A DNA stretch of 31,060 nucleotides from UBA11540 sp045531755 (GTDB lineage Bacteria > Bacillota > Clostridia > Oscillospirales > Ruminococcaceae), in the NCBI GenBank assembly GCA_045531755.1, contig JAZSEP010000096.1:1-31060 (forward strand). The letters are read 5' to 3'. A program made the translations under genes and the position numbers. This document shows positions 14,352 to 23,082 of the stretch, one piece after another (within the stretch, counting starts at the first letter, position 1; every line of letters starts with the position of its first letter). Under the pieces are notes generated by a model. The model worked only from the letters and a program-made list of their open reading frames with translations. It was not told the DNA's origin and made no database searches.

Positions 14352-16165
14352 ACAAAGACAAATCTATGACAAAAAGGAAACTTTCGCTTATCGCAAGGTT
14401 TCTTAAAAAGAGCAAACGCTACTTTGCGGTAGCGCTTGTTTCTGCTGCCGTGATGGCGTTTGCGGATATGCTCAATCCGCAGATTGTAAGGGTAGCGCTT
14501 GATAACGTAATCGGCGGACAGGAAGCAAACCTGCCCGACTTCGTTATGTCTTTGATAGAAAAAGTCGGCGGTTTTGAGTTTCTGAAACAAAACCTGTGGA
14601 TAATGGCGCTCGCGATAATAGTCGTCGCCGCCGTAAAGGTCACAGGACAGTACAGCTTCAGAGTTTTCAACACGAAGGCCTCCGAAACGCTTGTCAAAAC
14701 AATGCGCGACACCCTCTATTCACACATCGAAAGACTGCCGTTTTCGTGGCATATGAAGAACCGCACGGGTGATATAATCCAGCGTTGCACCTCGGATATC
14801 GATATGGTCAGAATGTTCATCTCCGAACAGATGACCTCAATCTGCCGTATCTCGATTATGATAGTCTTTTCGATGATATTTATGTTCTCGATGAACCCGT
14901 GGCTGACCCTCATCGCCCTCCTGCCGATGCCGATAATAGTTTTCTATTCGCTCTCCTTTCACTCGAAGGTGGGCGAGGCGTTCAAGGACTGCGACGAAAA
15001 CGAGGGAAAGCTCTCCGCGATGGTGCAGGAAAACCTCACGGGAGTGCGCGTCGTCCGCGCCTTCGGCAGAGAACGCTATGAAAAAGACAGAATGGAAGAG
15101 CACAACGAGTACTATACGGGACTGTGGGTACGGCTCGGCAAATTTATGAGCCGTTTCTGGAGCACGATGGATATCCTTTCGGGCTTGCAGATAATGCTTT
15201 TGGTGGTCGTCGGCTGCGTTTTCTGCATCAACGGTTGGCTCACCTCGGGCGAATACGTCGCATTTATCTCCTACAACTCGATGCTCATCTGGCCTATCCG
15301 TATGCTCGGCAGAATGATTTCCGAGCTGAGTAAGGCAGGCGTTTCCATCGACCGAATTATGTACATAACCGAATCGGAAATCGAAAAAGACCGCGCCGGC
15401 GCCATAAAAGCCGATATGACGGGCGACATCCGCTTTGAGCACGTAAATTTCGCCTATGACGGCTGTCCGCAGATGCTCCACGACGTCGATTTCACGATGA
15501 AGGCAGGCACGACTCTCGGTATTCTCGGCGGTACGGGAAGCGGAAAATCCACTATGATACAGCTTCTCGACAAGCTCTACGATATCCCCGAAGACAGCGG
15601 AAGAATCACCATCGGCGGAGTAGATATCCGCGATATAGAAACTGAGCACCTTCGCAAAAATATCGGTATAGTTTTGCAGGAGCCGTATCTTTTCTCGCGC
15701 ACTCTTGCGGAAAATATTGCGATAACCGAGCCCGAAGTTGATATGCAAAAGGTGGCAGACGCGGCAAAATCCGCCTGCCTCGACGGCGCAATCGAGAACT
15801 TTGCAAACGGCTACGACACCTTTGTCGGCGAGCGCGGAGTGACCCTTTCGGGTGGACAGAAGCAACGCGCTGCAATCGCAAGAAACCTCATGCGAAACGC
15901 GCCGATTATGGTGTTTGACGACTCGCTCTCCGCAGTCGATACCGAAACCGATGCAAAGATACGCACAGAGCTCGAAAAACGCTTTGGCACAGCGAGCATA
16001 ATACTCATATCACACCGCATCACAACGCTTTCAAAGGCGGATAAAATTCTGGTGCTTGACTCGGGCAGAATTGTCGAGGAGGGCACCCACGACGAGCTGA
16101 AAAATGCAGGCGGAATATATCAGAAGATATACGAAACCCAGTCGGGATTGGAGGAGAATATATGA
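14348..16165 (+). CDS. Heterodimeric ABC exporter, degenerate-site subunit (BmrC/LmrC-like)
   Basis: Start GTG 14348 with GGAG seven bases upstream; 605 residues. Residues 1-340 are a six-helix type IV exporter membrane domain. The ATPase domain has Walker A GGTGSGKST (394-402, Lys 400), a Q-loop (VLQEPYLFS), a canonical signature LSGGQ (500-504) and Walker B ending in D524, followed by D525 where the catalytic Glu is expected (FDDSLSAVD), then the H-loop ISHR. Asp at that place is the hallmark of the inactive-site half of heterodimers such as BmrCD, LmrCD and TM287/288. Its partner is the next gene, overlapping by ATGA. Substrates in the family are drugs, lipids or peptides; inference for this pair. 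Confidence 0.9.
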   Translation: MNKDKSMTKRKLSLIARFLKKSKRYFAVALVSAAVMAFADMLNPQIVRVALDNVIGGQEANLPDFVMSLIEKVGGFEFLKQNLWIMALAIIVVAAVKVTGQYSFRVFNTKASETLVKTMRDTLYSHIERLPFSWHMKNRTGDIIQRCTSDIDMVRMFISEQMTSICRISIMIVFSMIFMFSMNPWLTLIALLPMPIIVFYSLSFHSKVGEAFKDCDENEGKLSAMVQENLTGVRVVRAFGRERYEKDRMEEHNEYYTGLWVRLGKFMSRFWSTMDILSGLQIMLLVVVGCVFCINGWLTSGEYVAFISYNSMLIWPIRMLGRMISELSKAGVSIDRIMYITESEIEKDRAGAIKADMTGDIRFEHVNFAYDGCPQMLHDVDFTMKAGTTLGILGGTGSGKSTMIQLLDKLYDIPEDSGRITIGGVDIRDIETEHLRKNIGIVLQEPYLFSRTLAENIAITEPEVDMQKVADAAKSACLDGAIENFANGYDTFVGERGVTLSGGQKQRAAIARNLMRNAPIMVFDDSLSAVDTETDAKIRTELEKRFGTASIILISHRITTLSKADKILVLDSGRIVEEGTHDELKNAGGIYQKIYETQSGLEENI

Positions 16166-17958
16166 AGAAAAAACAGTTCTCCTTCTTTGGTGTCGAGAAG
16201 ATAATCGGCTACACCAAAAAGTACAGTAAAATTTTGGCGCTTATGATTTTCTGCGGACTTGTAGGAAGCGGTATTGATATCGCCATTCCGCTTTTCCAGA
16301 GATACGCGCTCAACCATTTTATCGGCGGTAATACCCTCGATAACATCGTGTATTTTATCATCATCTACGTTCTGGCGATACTCACCTCAAGCGTGGCAAA
16401 CTACATCTCCTGCTATAACGCGCTTGCCGTCGAGGTCAGGATGAACCGTGACCTGCGAAACGCGGCGTTTAACCATCTGCAGACGCTCAGCTTTTCCTAC
16501 TTCAACCAAAACAGCGTCGGCTATATCCACGCAAGAGTTATGAGCGACACCTCACGAATCGGCGGACTCGTTTCCTGGAACCTGATGGACTGCGTGTGGC
16601 ACAGCACCTACTTCATCGGTGCGGTTGTCGTAATGCTCATAATCAATGCAAAGCTTGCGCTTCTGGTAATCTGCATCGTACCTCTCATCGCGATACTTTT
16701 CGGTCTTTTCGAGAACAAGCTGATAAAGCTCAATCGCGAAATCCGCGAGATAAACTCCAAGATAACAGGAAACTTCAACGAAGGAATAACCGGCGCGAAG
16801 ACCATCAAAACCCTCGTCGTTGAGGAAAAGATGGAAAAGGATTTTAAAAAGGACACCGCGCTGATGCGGAAAAGGTCTGTCAGCGCCTCAAAATTCAGCG
16901 GACTTTTCGGCGCAACGATGAACTTTGCTTCTTCCCTCGCACTTGCAATCGTGCTCTGGAAGGGCGGATATATTGCCGCTGAAGAGGTCGGCACCTTCTC
17001 GATGTTTATGTCCTACGCGCAGGGAATGATGGAGCCTATAAGATGGCTCACCGACGCCATTACCGCGCTCATTACCACACAGGTCAATATCGAACGCTTT
17101 AATACACTCGTAACGATGAAATCCGACGTTGTCGACACCCCCGAGGTAATCGAAAAATACGGCGACACCTTCAATCCCAAAAAGGAAAACTGGGAAGAAA
17201 TACACGGTGACGTCGAGTTTGCGGACGTTGATTTCAAGTACCCCGACGGCGAGGAATACGTCCTCGAGGGCTTCAATCTGAAGATTCCTTTCGGGACAAA
17301 TGTTGCTATAGTAGGCGAAACGGGAGCGGGTAAATCCACCCTCGTAAACCTCGTCTGCAGGTTCTATGAGCCCACAAAGGGTACCGTTCTGATTGACGGA
17401 AGGGACGCAAGAGAGCGTTCACAGTTGTGGCTTCATTCCGCTATCGGATACGTTTTGCAAACGCCCCATCTCTTCTCGGGAACGATAAGAGAAAATCTAT
17501 TATACGGCAACCCCAACGCGACCGAAGAGGATATCGAAAAAGCACTTAAACTCGTGTCTGCAGACGAGGTTGTAAACAAGCTCGAAAACGGTCTTGACAC
17601 TGACGTCGGAGAGGGAGGCGACCTTCTCTCAACGGGAGAAAAACAGCTCATTTCCTTTGCAAGAGCGATTCTCGCCGACCCCAGAATTCTGATACTTGAC
17701 GAGGCGACCGCATCGGTAGACACCCTCACCGAAAAGAAGATTCAATCGGCTATCGACACCGTGACAAGCGGCAGGACATCCGTTGTCATCGCGCACAGAC
17801 TTTCCACCATCAGAAATGCCGATATAATCCTCGTCGTCAAGGACGGAAAGATTATCGAAAGCGGAAACCACAAAGAGCTTATGGCACAAAAGGGTTACTA
17901 CCGAAAGCTCTACACCCGTCAGTACGAGGACGAAAAGACAAAATCTCTTCTGGGATGA
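16162..17958 (+). CDS. Heterodimeric ABC exporter, catalytic subunit (BmrD/LmrD-like)
   Basis: ATG 16162 overlaps the stop of the partner (ATGA), with GAGGAG upstream; 598 residues. A six-helix membrane domain (about 20-320) is followed by an ATPase with Walker A GETGAGKST (385-393, Lys 391), a Q-loop (VLQTPHLFSG) and an unusual signature LSTGEKQ (489-495) in place of LSGGQ. Walker B is canonical with D513-E514 (ILDEATASVD), and the H-loop is IAHRLSTI. The degenerate signature pairs with the Asp-bearing site of the partner, and the canonical Glu pairs with the partner's LSGGQ, giving one active and one inactive ATP site. No terminator separates the genes; a strong one follows. Confidence 0.92.
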   Translation: MKKKQFSFFGVEKIIGYTKKYSKILALMIFCGLVGSGIDIAIPLFQRYALNHFIGGNTLDNIVYFIIIYVLAILTSSVANYISCYNALAVEVRMNRDLRNAAFNHLQTLSFSYFNQNSVGYIHARVMSDTSRIGGLVSWNLMDCVWHSTYFIGAVVVMLIINAKLALLVICIVPLIAILFGLFENKLIKLNREIREINSKITGNFNEGITGAKTIKTLVVEEKMEKDFKKDTALMRKRSVSASKFSGLFGATMNFASSLALAIVLWKGGYIAAEEVGTFSMFMSYAQGMMEPIRWLTDAITALITTQVNIERFNTLVTMKSDVVDTPEVIEKYGDTFNPKKENWEEIHGDVEFADVDFKYPDGEEYVLEGFNLKIPFGTNVAIVGETGAGKSTLVNLVCRFYEPTKGTVLIDGRDARERSQLWLHSAIGYVLQTPHLFSGTIRENLLYGNPNATEEDIEKALKLVSADEVVNKLENGLDTDVGEGGDLLSTGEKQLISFARAILADPRILILDEATASVDTLTEKKIQSAIDTVTSGRTSVVIAHRLSTIRNADIILVVKDGKIIESGNHKELMAQKGYYRKLYTRQYEDEKTKSLLG

Positions 17959-17960
17959 TA

Positions 17961-17999
17961 AAAAACAACCGTTTTGCAATCTGCAAGACGGTTGTTTTT
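17961..17999 (+). terminator. Intrinsic terminator of the exporter operon
   Basis: An 18-bp stem with one G-T wobble (17961-17978, 17982-17999) closes an ATC loop; A5 on the left and T5 on the right. Confidence 0.9.
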
Positions 18000-18077
18000 A
18001 TCTTTAAAGCAACTTGTCAATATAAGTATAAAAAGAGATAAAAAGCGTATTTTATCAATATTTCTAAGTGTTTTTAC

Positions 18078-18106
18078 TTGCGTATACTTATTAGGTATGA
18101 TATAAT
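18078..18106 (+). promoter_or_regulatory. Extended -10 promoter of the glycan cluster
   Basis: TTGCGT (18078-18083), 17 bases, TATAAT (18101-18106) with TGA before it (TG-N extended -10). It is the only good promoter seen before the cluster, 260 bases ahead of the first enzyme gene. Confidence 0.75.
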
Positions 18107-18178
18107 ATATTAGTTAAATTGGGTTCTTGTGGGATTTTTAAGAATTTGACGATTCACAGCATGGGTTAGGGAGGCTTT

Positions 18179-18361
18179 ATGTATACGGAATTAGTCAAGA
18201 GGGTGATCATTCTATTATGGAGTGATTGCAAAGAAAATCGCCTTGACGATGTGATTTTTTGAAAAGGTGATGTACTGAATCAGCGTTTTGGTTTACCGTT
18301 GAAAACTATGACGGCGCATAGAAAATCTGTGAATATACAACTGATAAGATTGAGGTTTTGA
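18179..18361 (+). other. Short leader ORF with an in-frame TGA
   Basis: ATG 18179 follows AGGGAGG (18168-18174) by four bases and reads 27 codons (MYTELVKRVIILLWSDCKEN, then RLDDVIF) to TGA at 18260-18262. The same frame then stays open for 32 more codons (KGDVLNQRFGLPLKTMTAHR, then KSVNIQLIRLRF) to a second TGA at 18359-18361, three bases before the aminotransferase ATG. Either this is a decayed small gene, a short leader peptide coupled to the cluster, or chance openness. Other genes here use TGA as a stop, so general recoding is not likely. No family recognised. The rest of the 18001-18364 interval holds only the promoter. Confidence 0.4.
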
Positions 18362-18364
18362 TAC

Positions 18365-19624
18365 ATGGAGAAGTTTGAGAAAAAGATTTGGCTTGCCACA
18401 CCGACAATGCACGGTGATGAAATGAAATATGTTCAACAGGCTTATGATACAAACTGGATGAGCACGGTTGGCGAGAATATCAACGAAGTTGAACGAATTG
18501 CCGCTGAAAAGGCTGAAATGAAATATGCAGTTGGTCTGTCTTGCTGTACAGCTGCACTTCATTTGGCGGTTAAACACGCGGGAGAAACACTTTACGGCAG
18601 GCCTTCTATCAGTCACGGTGCGTTGGAGGGCAGAAAAGTGTTCTGCTCCGATATGACCTTTGATGCTACATTGAATCCTGTTGTTTACGAAGGCGGTATT
18701 CCCATCTTCATCGACACAGAGGCATCTTCTTGGAACATGGACCCTGTTGCACTGGAAAAAGCATTTGAAATGTACCCCGATGTGAAATTGGTGGTTTCAG
18801 CCGAGCTGTACGGATTCCCCGGACGGATGGACTTGATCAAGCAGATATGTGAAAAGCACGGTGCACTTCTGATTGAAGATGCTGCCGAAGCGATGGGAGC
18901 AACCATTCATGACAGACAGTGTGGTTCTTTTGGTGACTACTCTGCAATTAGCTACAACGGCAATAAAATCATTACGGGTTCTTCAGGCGGTTGTTTGTTG
19001 ACTAATGATATTGAAGTTGCAAATAAAGCTCGTAAGTGGTCAACACAGGCAAGAGAAAATGCTCCCTGGTATCAGCATGAGGAAGTCGGTTATAACTACC
19101 GTATGAGCAACGTGATTGCGGGTGTTGTGCGCGGTCAGTATCCGTATTTGGAAGAACACATCGCGCAGAAAAAGGCAATCTATGAGCGTTATCGTGACGG
19201 TTTCAAGGATTTACCCGTGCAGATGAATCCGATTATGGACGGCACAGAGCCAAACTATTGGTTGTCTGCTATGATCATCGACAAGGATTATATGTGTAAG
19301 CAGGTCAGAGACGACTCAAAGGCACTATACATAAAGGAACAGGGCAAGACTTGTCCGACAGAAATCCTTGAAACTTTGGCAAAGTACAACATCGAAGGCA
19401 GACCGATTTGGAAGCCTATGCACATGCAGCCGATGTATCGCATGCATGAATTTGTAACCCGTGAAGGAAGCGGGCGTTGCAAAACAAATGCCTATATCGC
19501 TGGTGGTTGCGCGGATATCGGTGCGGATATTTTTGAACGTGGTCTGTGTTTGCCAAGTGATAATAAGATGACAAAAGATGAACAGGATACAGTGATAGAA
19601 ATTATTAGACACTGTTTCGAATAA
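18365..19624 (+). CDS. DegT/DnrJ/EryC1/StrS-type sugar aminotransferase
   Basis: The 419-residue PLP enzyme opens with a P-x-M-x-G-x-E type start (ATPTMHGDEMKYVQQAYDTNW) and has the family landmarks: Ser/Cys-rich GLSCCTAALHLA, the PLP-pyridine aspartate at D172 (LIEDAAEAMG), and the Schiff-base lysine K201 in SYNGNKIITGSSGG. Residues about 320-352 (SKALYIKEQGKTCPTEILETL) are an insert seen in gut Clostridia homologues. Enzymes of this family transaminate 4-keto (or 3-keto) nucleotide sugars to amino sugars, as PglE does in bacillosamine synthesis. It heads the cluster and sits directly before a PglC-like transferase, which fits supply of the first sugar of the repeat unit. The dehydratase supplying its substrate is not in the window. 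Confidence 0.88.
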   Translation: MEKFEKKIWLATPTMHGDEMKYVQQAYDTNWMSTVGENINEVERIAAEKAEMKYAVGLSCCTAALHLAVKHAGETLYGRPSISHGALEGRKVFCSDMTFDATLNPVVYEGGIPIFIDTEASSWNMDPVALEKAFEMYPDVKLVVSAELYGFPGRMDLIKQICEKHGALLIEDAAEAMGATIHDRQCGSFGDYSAISYNGNKIITGSSGGCLLTNDIEVANKARKWSTQARENAPWYQHEEVGYNYRMSNVIAGVVRGQYPYLEEHIAQKKAIYERYRDGFKDLPVQMNPIMDGTEPNYWLSAMIIDKDYMCKQVRDDSKALYIKEQGKTCPTEILETLAKYNIEGRPIWKPMHMQPMYRMHEFVTREGSGRCKTNAYIAGGCADIGADIFERGLCLPSDNKMTKDEQDTVIEIIRHCFE

Positions 19625-19638
19625 GAGTGAAGGTTAAT

Positions 19639-20298
19639 ATGAAACACGAAAAAGGATTCTACGAAAAGTACATAAAGTGTCCGCAAGATTTTATAATAGC
19701 GTTAGTGGCCTTGATAGTATTGAGTCCGGTTTTGCTCATAATTGCTATTATGGTAAAAATAAAACTCGGATCACCGGTTTTGTTCAAGCAAGAACGCCCC
19801 GGATTGAACGGCAGGATATTCAATCTCTATAAATTTCGAACAATGAGCGATGAAAAAGATGAGAACGGAGAATTCTTGCCGGATGAAATGAGGTTAGGAC
19901 GGTTCGGTAAACTGTTGAGAAGCACATCGCTTGACGAACTGCCGTCACTCGTAAACGTGCTTCGTTTTGAACTTTCGCTTGTGGGCCCACGCCCCCTTTT
20001 GGTTCGGTATTTATCCAGATATAACGAGCATCAAGCCAGACGGCATGAAGTAAGACCCGGATTCACCGGATATGCACAGGTGAACGGCAGAAACGCTATC
20101 AGCTGGGAAGAAAAATTTGATTATGATGTTCACTATGTAGATAATGTTACTTTTATAGGCGACTGGAAGATCATCTTTAAGACCGTAGGCATAGTTTTGA
20201 AGCGAGATGGAATCAGTTCAGGGACATCGGTAACGATGGAAGAATTTATGGGTTCAGAACAAGAACAGCATATTCCTGTAAAATTGGAGAAAAGATAA
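19639..20298 (+). CDS. Monotopic phosphoglycosyl transferase (PglC/WcaJ-type)
   Basis: I choose ATG 19639 (219 residues), using the AAGG at 19630-19633 as a short SD, over GTG 19627. One N-terminal hydrophobic stretch (about 14-40, ending SPVLLIIAIMVKIKLGSPV) is the re-entrant membrane helix. Then come the family blocks KQERPGLNGRIFNLYKFRTM, RSTSLDELPSLVNVL with the catalytic pair D99-E100, and LVGPRPLLVRYL and RPGFTGYAQVNGRN. The short form without the extra transmembrane domain is PglC-like. It transfers a phospho-sugar from UDP-sugar to undecaprenyl phosphate at the inner membrane face, committing to glycan synthesis. The aminotransferase next door suggests a diamino- or amino-deoxysugar as donor. 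Confidence 0.92.
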   Translation: MKHEKGFYEKYIKCPQDFIIALVALIVLSPVLLIIAIMVKIKLGSPVLFKQERPGLNGRIFNLYKFRTMSDEKDENGEFLPDEMRLGRFGKLLRSTSLDELPSLVNVLRFELSLVGPRPLLVRYLSRYNEHQARRHEVRPGFTGYAQVNGRNAISWEEKFDYDVHYVDNVTFIGDWKIIFKTVGIVLKRDGISSGTSVTMEEFMGSEQEQHIPVKLEKR

Positions 20299-21276
20299 AT
20301 GAAGATATTATTTACAAGTGTTGGACGGCGTGTTGAGCTTATCCAAGAGTTCAGACGGGCAGCGAATGAGTTGGATGTTGAATTGACAATCATCGGTGCA
20401 GATATTGCTTCTGATGCGCCTGCACTGTACTTTTGTGATGAAAAACAGATTGTTTGCAGAATCAAAGATGAAAACTATATTCCTCAGCTCCTTGCTATCT
20501 GTGAGAACAACGAGGTGGACTGCTTAATTCCTACTATAGATACCGACCTGCTTTTGTTGGCTGAGAACAAGAAACTCTTTGAAGAAATCGGAACAAAAGT
20601 ATTGATTTCGGCGACGGACAAAGTTCAGCTGTGTAGAGATAAAAATTATACTGCAAAATATTTCATTTCTCTGGGGCTGAAATCCCCTTTGCCTGTAAAC
20701 AGTGTGGAAAAATTTGTGCAGAGTATGGGGCGCGGCGAGGTGTCTTTTCCCGCGTTTATCAAGCCGAAGGATGGCAGTTCCAGTATTAATGCTTACAGAG
20801 CAGATAACCTTGAAGATTTGAAGCTATATGCTGATAAGATTCAGGACTATATCATTCAGCCCTATATCAGTGGAAGAGAGTATACTATCGATGTTTTCTG
20901 TGATTATGAGGGGAATCCTGTTTATATTACACCCAGAGAACGTTTGGCGGTTCGAGCCGGAGAGGTTTTGAAAACAAGAATTACACAGGATGAAACGATG
21001 ATTTTTGAGATGCTGAAACTGGTTGAGGATTACAAGCCCTGCGGGCAGATTACAGTGCAACTCATCAGGGAGGAAAAGACCGGCGATAACTATTACATAG
21101 AAATCAATCCTCGTTTTGGCGGTGGCGCACCTTTGAGTATCAAGGCAGGTGCCAATAGTGCTAAAGCAGTATTGAAAATGTTGAGCGGAGAGAAACTGCC
21201 GTACCATGAAAAAGCGGCAAGGGACGGAGCTGTTTATAGCCGTTTTGACCAAAGCATTTGCGTAAACGAGGGATGA
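20299..21276 (+). CDS. ATP-grasp ligase-like protein
   Basis: The ATG directly follows the previous stop, with GGAGAAAAG as SD inside the previous gene; 325 residues. The N-terminal domain (1-110) is a Rossmann-like preATP-grasp (MKILFTSVGRRVELIQEF; DCLIPTIDTDLLLLAEN). The ATP-grasp core follows: a lysine-containing strand AFIKPKDGSSSINAY (about 152-166), a glycine loop, and the metal-binding end YIEINPRFGGGAPL (about 258-271). It resembles carbamoyl-phosphate-synthase-like ATP-grasp enzymes in glycan clusters, which couple a carboxylate to an amine, thiol or similar. The HAD gene follows after four bases. Substrate unknown; amide-linked decoration of a sugar is one inference. Confidence 0.8.
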   Translation: MKILFTSVGRRVELIQEFRRAANELDVELTIIGADIASDAPALYFCDEKQIVCRIKDENYIPQLLAICENNEVDCLIPTIDTDLLLLAENKKLFEEIGTKVLISATDKVQLCRDKNYTAKYFISLGLKSPLPVNSVEKFVQSMGRGEVSFPAFIKPKDGSSSINAYRADNLEDLKLYADKIQDYIIQPYISGREYTIDVFCDYEGNPVYITPRERLAVRAGEVLKTRITQDETMIFEMLKLVEDYKPCGQITVQLIREEKTGDNYYIEINPRFGGGAPLSIKAGANSAKAVLKMLSGEKLPYHEKAARDGAVYSRFDQSICVNEG

Positions 21277-21280
21277 ACAA

Positions 21281-21913
21281 GTGATTGAGATTACATCTAT
21301 ATCCGAGACGAAAAAACATGTTCAAGGGCTGAAAGCGATTGTTTTTGATTTGGACGATACTTTGTACAGCGAAAAAGAATACGTCCGAAGTGGCTTTCGA
21401 GCAGTTGCAGACACTCTGCCCCAAATAAAGCAAATGGAAGAAAAGCTGTGGGATGCGTTTGAACAAAAGAAATCTGCAATAGATGAGGTTCTGATAACAG
21501 AGGGTATATATACAGACGAACTTAAACAAAAATGTCTGTATGTGTACCGTTTTCAACAACCTGACATTCATCTATACAAAGGCGTAAAAGCACTTCTTCA
21601 ACAATTCCGAAAAGATGGATACAAACTGGGCATAATTACAGACGGCAGACCCGAAGGACAGAGAGCCAAAATTAAGGCACTTGGATTGGACGAGCTTGTG
21701 GACTGTATAATTGTTACGGATGAGCTTGGTGGTGTGGAATACCGTAAGCCAAATAAAGCTGCGTTTGTTAAAATGCGAGAAACACTTAGAGTTGAATTTG
21801 AAGAAATGTGTTACGTTGGGGATAACATTAAAAAGGACTTTATTGCACCAGAATTGTTGGGTATCAGGGCAATTCATTTTTTAAATGCCGACGGATTATA
21901 TAGCAGTAAATAG
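21281..21913 (+). CDS. HAD-superfamily phosphatase-like protein
   Basis: Start GTG 21281 with a GAGGG-type SD across the preceding stop; 210 residues. Motif I is VFDLDDT with nucleophile D23 and D25; motif II is around IITDGRPEGQ; motif III is the lysine in EYRKPNKAAF; motif IV is CYVGDNIKKDF. A helical cap follows motif I (residues about 30-95), as in class I HAD phosphatases. It would hydrolyse a small phosphorylated metabolite. The tight coupling with the ATP-grasp gene (four-base gap) suggests consecutive steps on one precursor. Confidence 0.85.
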   Translation: MIEITSISETKKHVQGLKAIVFDLDDTLYSEKEYVRSGFRAVADTLPQIKQMEEKLWDAFEQKKSAIDEVLITEGIYTDELKQKCLYVYRFQQPDIHLYKGVKALLQQFRKDGYKLGIITDGRPEGQRAKIKALGLDELVDCIIVTDELGGVEYRKPNKAAFVKMRETLRVEFEEMCYVGDNIKKDFIAPELLGIRAIHFLNADGLYSSK

Positions 21914-21945
21914 AATGGCTCGAGTTCAACAATGGGGGAGAAAAA

Positions 21946-23082
21946 ATGAAGAAAGTTTTGTTTGTGAGTAACGTTTTATCTCACATATATGCATTCCATT
22001 TACCGTACATAAAATGGTTTAAGGAGAACGGCTTTGAGGTTCACGTAATGGCGAACAGTGATGGACAGCAAGCCGAAGGCTTTGACAAGTATTACGACGT
22101 TAAGATTGAACGTTCACCCTTTTCCTTGAAGAATCTTGCGGCATATAAGGCTGCAAAAAAAATCATAGATTCCGAAAAATATGATGTTGTACATTGCCAT
22201 ACACCTATGGGCAGTGTAATCGGAAGACTTGCTTCACGAAAAATAAGAAAGCAAGGAACAAGAGTACTGTATACTGCACACGGGTTTCACTTTTACAAAG
22301 GTGCGCCGAAAATAAATTGGCTCTTATATTACACAATGGAAAAGCTTCTTGCTCCCTGCACTGATTGTATTATTACTATCAACGAGGAGGATTTCAACAA
22401 CGCAAAAGAGAAATTTGAATCCCCAAAAACAAAGATTGAGAAGATAAGCGGAATAGGTGTTGATATCAATAGGTTTTCTCCCGTAGAGGATAAAGAAGCC
22501 TTGAAAAAAGCAAACGGATATGAAGATAAGTTCCTTTTAACTTATGTTGCTGAGTTTATTCCCAGAAAGAATCATCGTTTTTTTGTAGAAGCAACAAAAG
22601 AGCTGGCGGAAAAATGCCCTAACGTAAGGATTTTGTTTGCAGGTAAGGGCGAGTTGGCAGAAGAAACAAAAAAGTACGCTGAACAATTAGGTGTAGCAGA
22701 ATATATAGATTTTCTTGGCTTCTGCACAAACGTGCCCGACATTTTGAGAATGAGTGATGTTTTAATTTCGGCGAGTATTGAAGAGGGCTTCGGTATTAAC
22801 ATAGTTGAAGGTATGGCGTCCGGATTGCCAGCGGTTGTTTCTGTTGTCAGAGGACACAAGGAAATGGTCACAAATGAGCAGAACGGTTATCTTATAGACG
22901 TTAATAACATTTCCGAGTTTTGTGAGAAGATTGAAGATTTGTATTATGACAAAGAACGATACAAAGAGATGTCTAAACAAGCAATAATAACTGCTGAGAA
23001 ATTCAGCATAGAAAACTCCTTAAGTCAGATGGAGAAAATTTATAGACAATACATAAGAGCAGAGGTGTTGGAGAGTGTATAA
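21946..23082 (+). CDS. Glycosyltransferase family 4
   Basis: The 378-residue GT-B enzyme has an N-terminal Rossmann domain (MKKVLFVSNVLSHIYAFHLP; VVHCHTPMGSVIGRLASRK; YTAHGFHFYKGAPKINW) and a C-terminal nucleotide-sugar domain (LTYVAEFIPRKNHRFFVEA; ADLG-type LGVAEYIDFLGF). The retaining GT4 signature E-x7-E is E280 to E288 in ASIEEGFGINIVEG. GGGGGAG precedes the ATG. This resembles the CapM/EpsD-like enzymes that often add the second sugar to the lipid-linked primer. The donor sugar cannot be read from the sequence. The next gene starts inside its last codons. Confidence 0.9.
   Translation: MKKVLFVSNVLSHIYAFHLPYIKWFKENGFEVHVMANSDGQQAEGFDKYYDVKIERSPFSLKNLAAYKAAKKIIDSEKYDVVHCHTPMGSVIGRLASRKIRKQGTRVLYTAHGFHFYKGAPKINWLLYYTMEKLLAPCTDCIITINEEDFNNAKEKFESPKTKIEKISGIGVDINRFSPVEDKEALKKANGYEDKFLLTYVAEFIPRKNHRFFVEATKELAEKCPNVRILFAGKGELAEETKKYAEQLGVAEYIDFLGFCTNVPDILRMSDVLISASIEEGFGINIVEGMASGLPAVVSVVRGHKEMVTNEQNGYLIDVNNISEFCEKIEDLYYDKERYKEMSKQAIITAEKFSIENSLSQMEKIYRQYIRAEVLESV

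Noticed and set aside
14837..15865. 342-codon open frame on the minus strand inside the exporter
   Set aside because: Shadow of the ABC transporter gene, which has all ATPase motifs in the plus frame.
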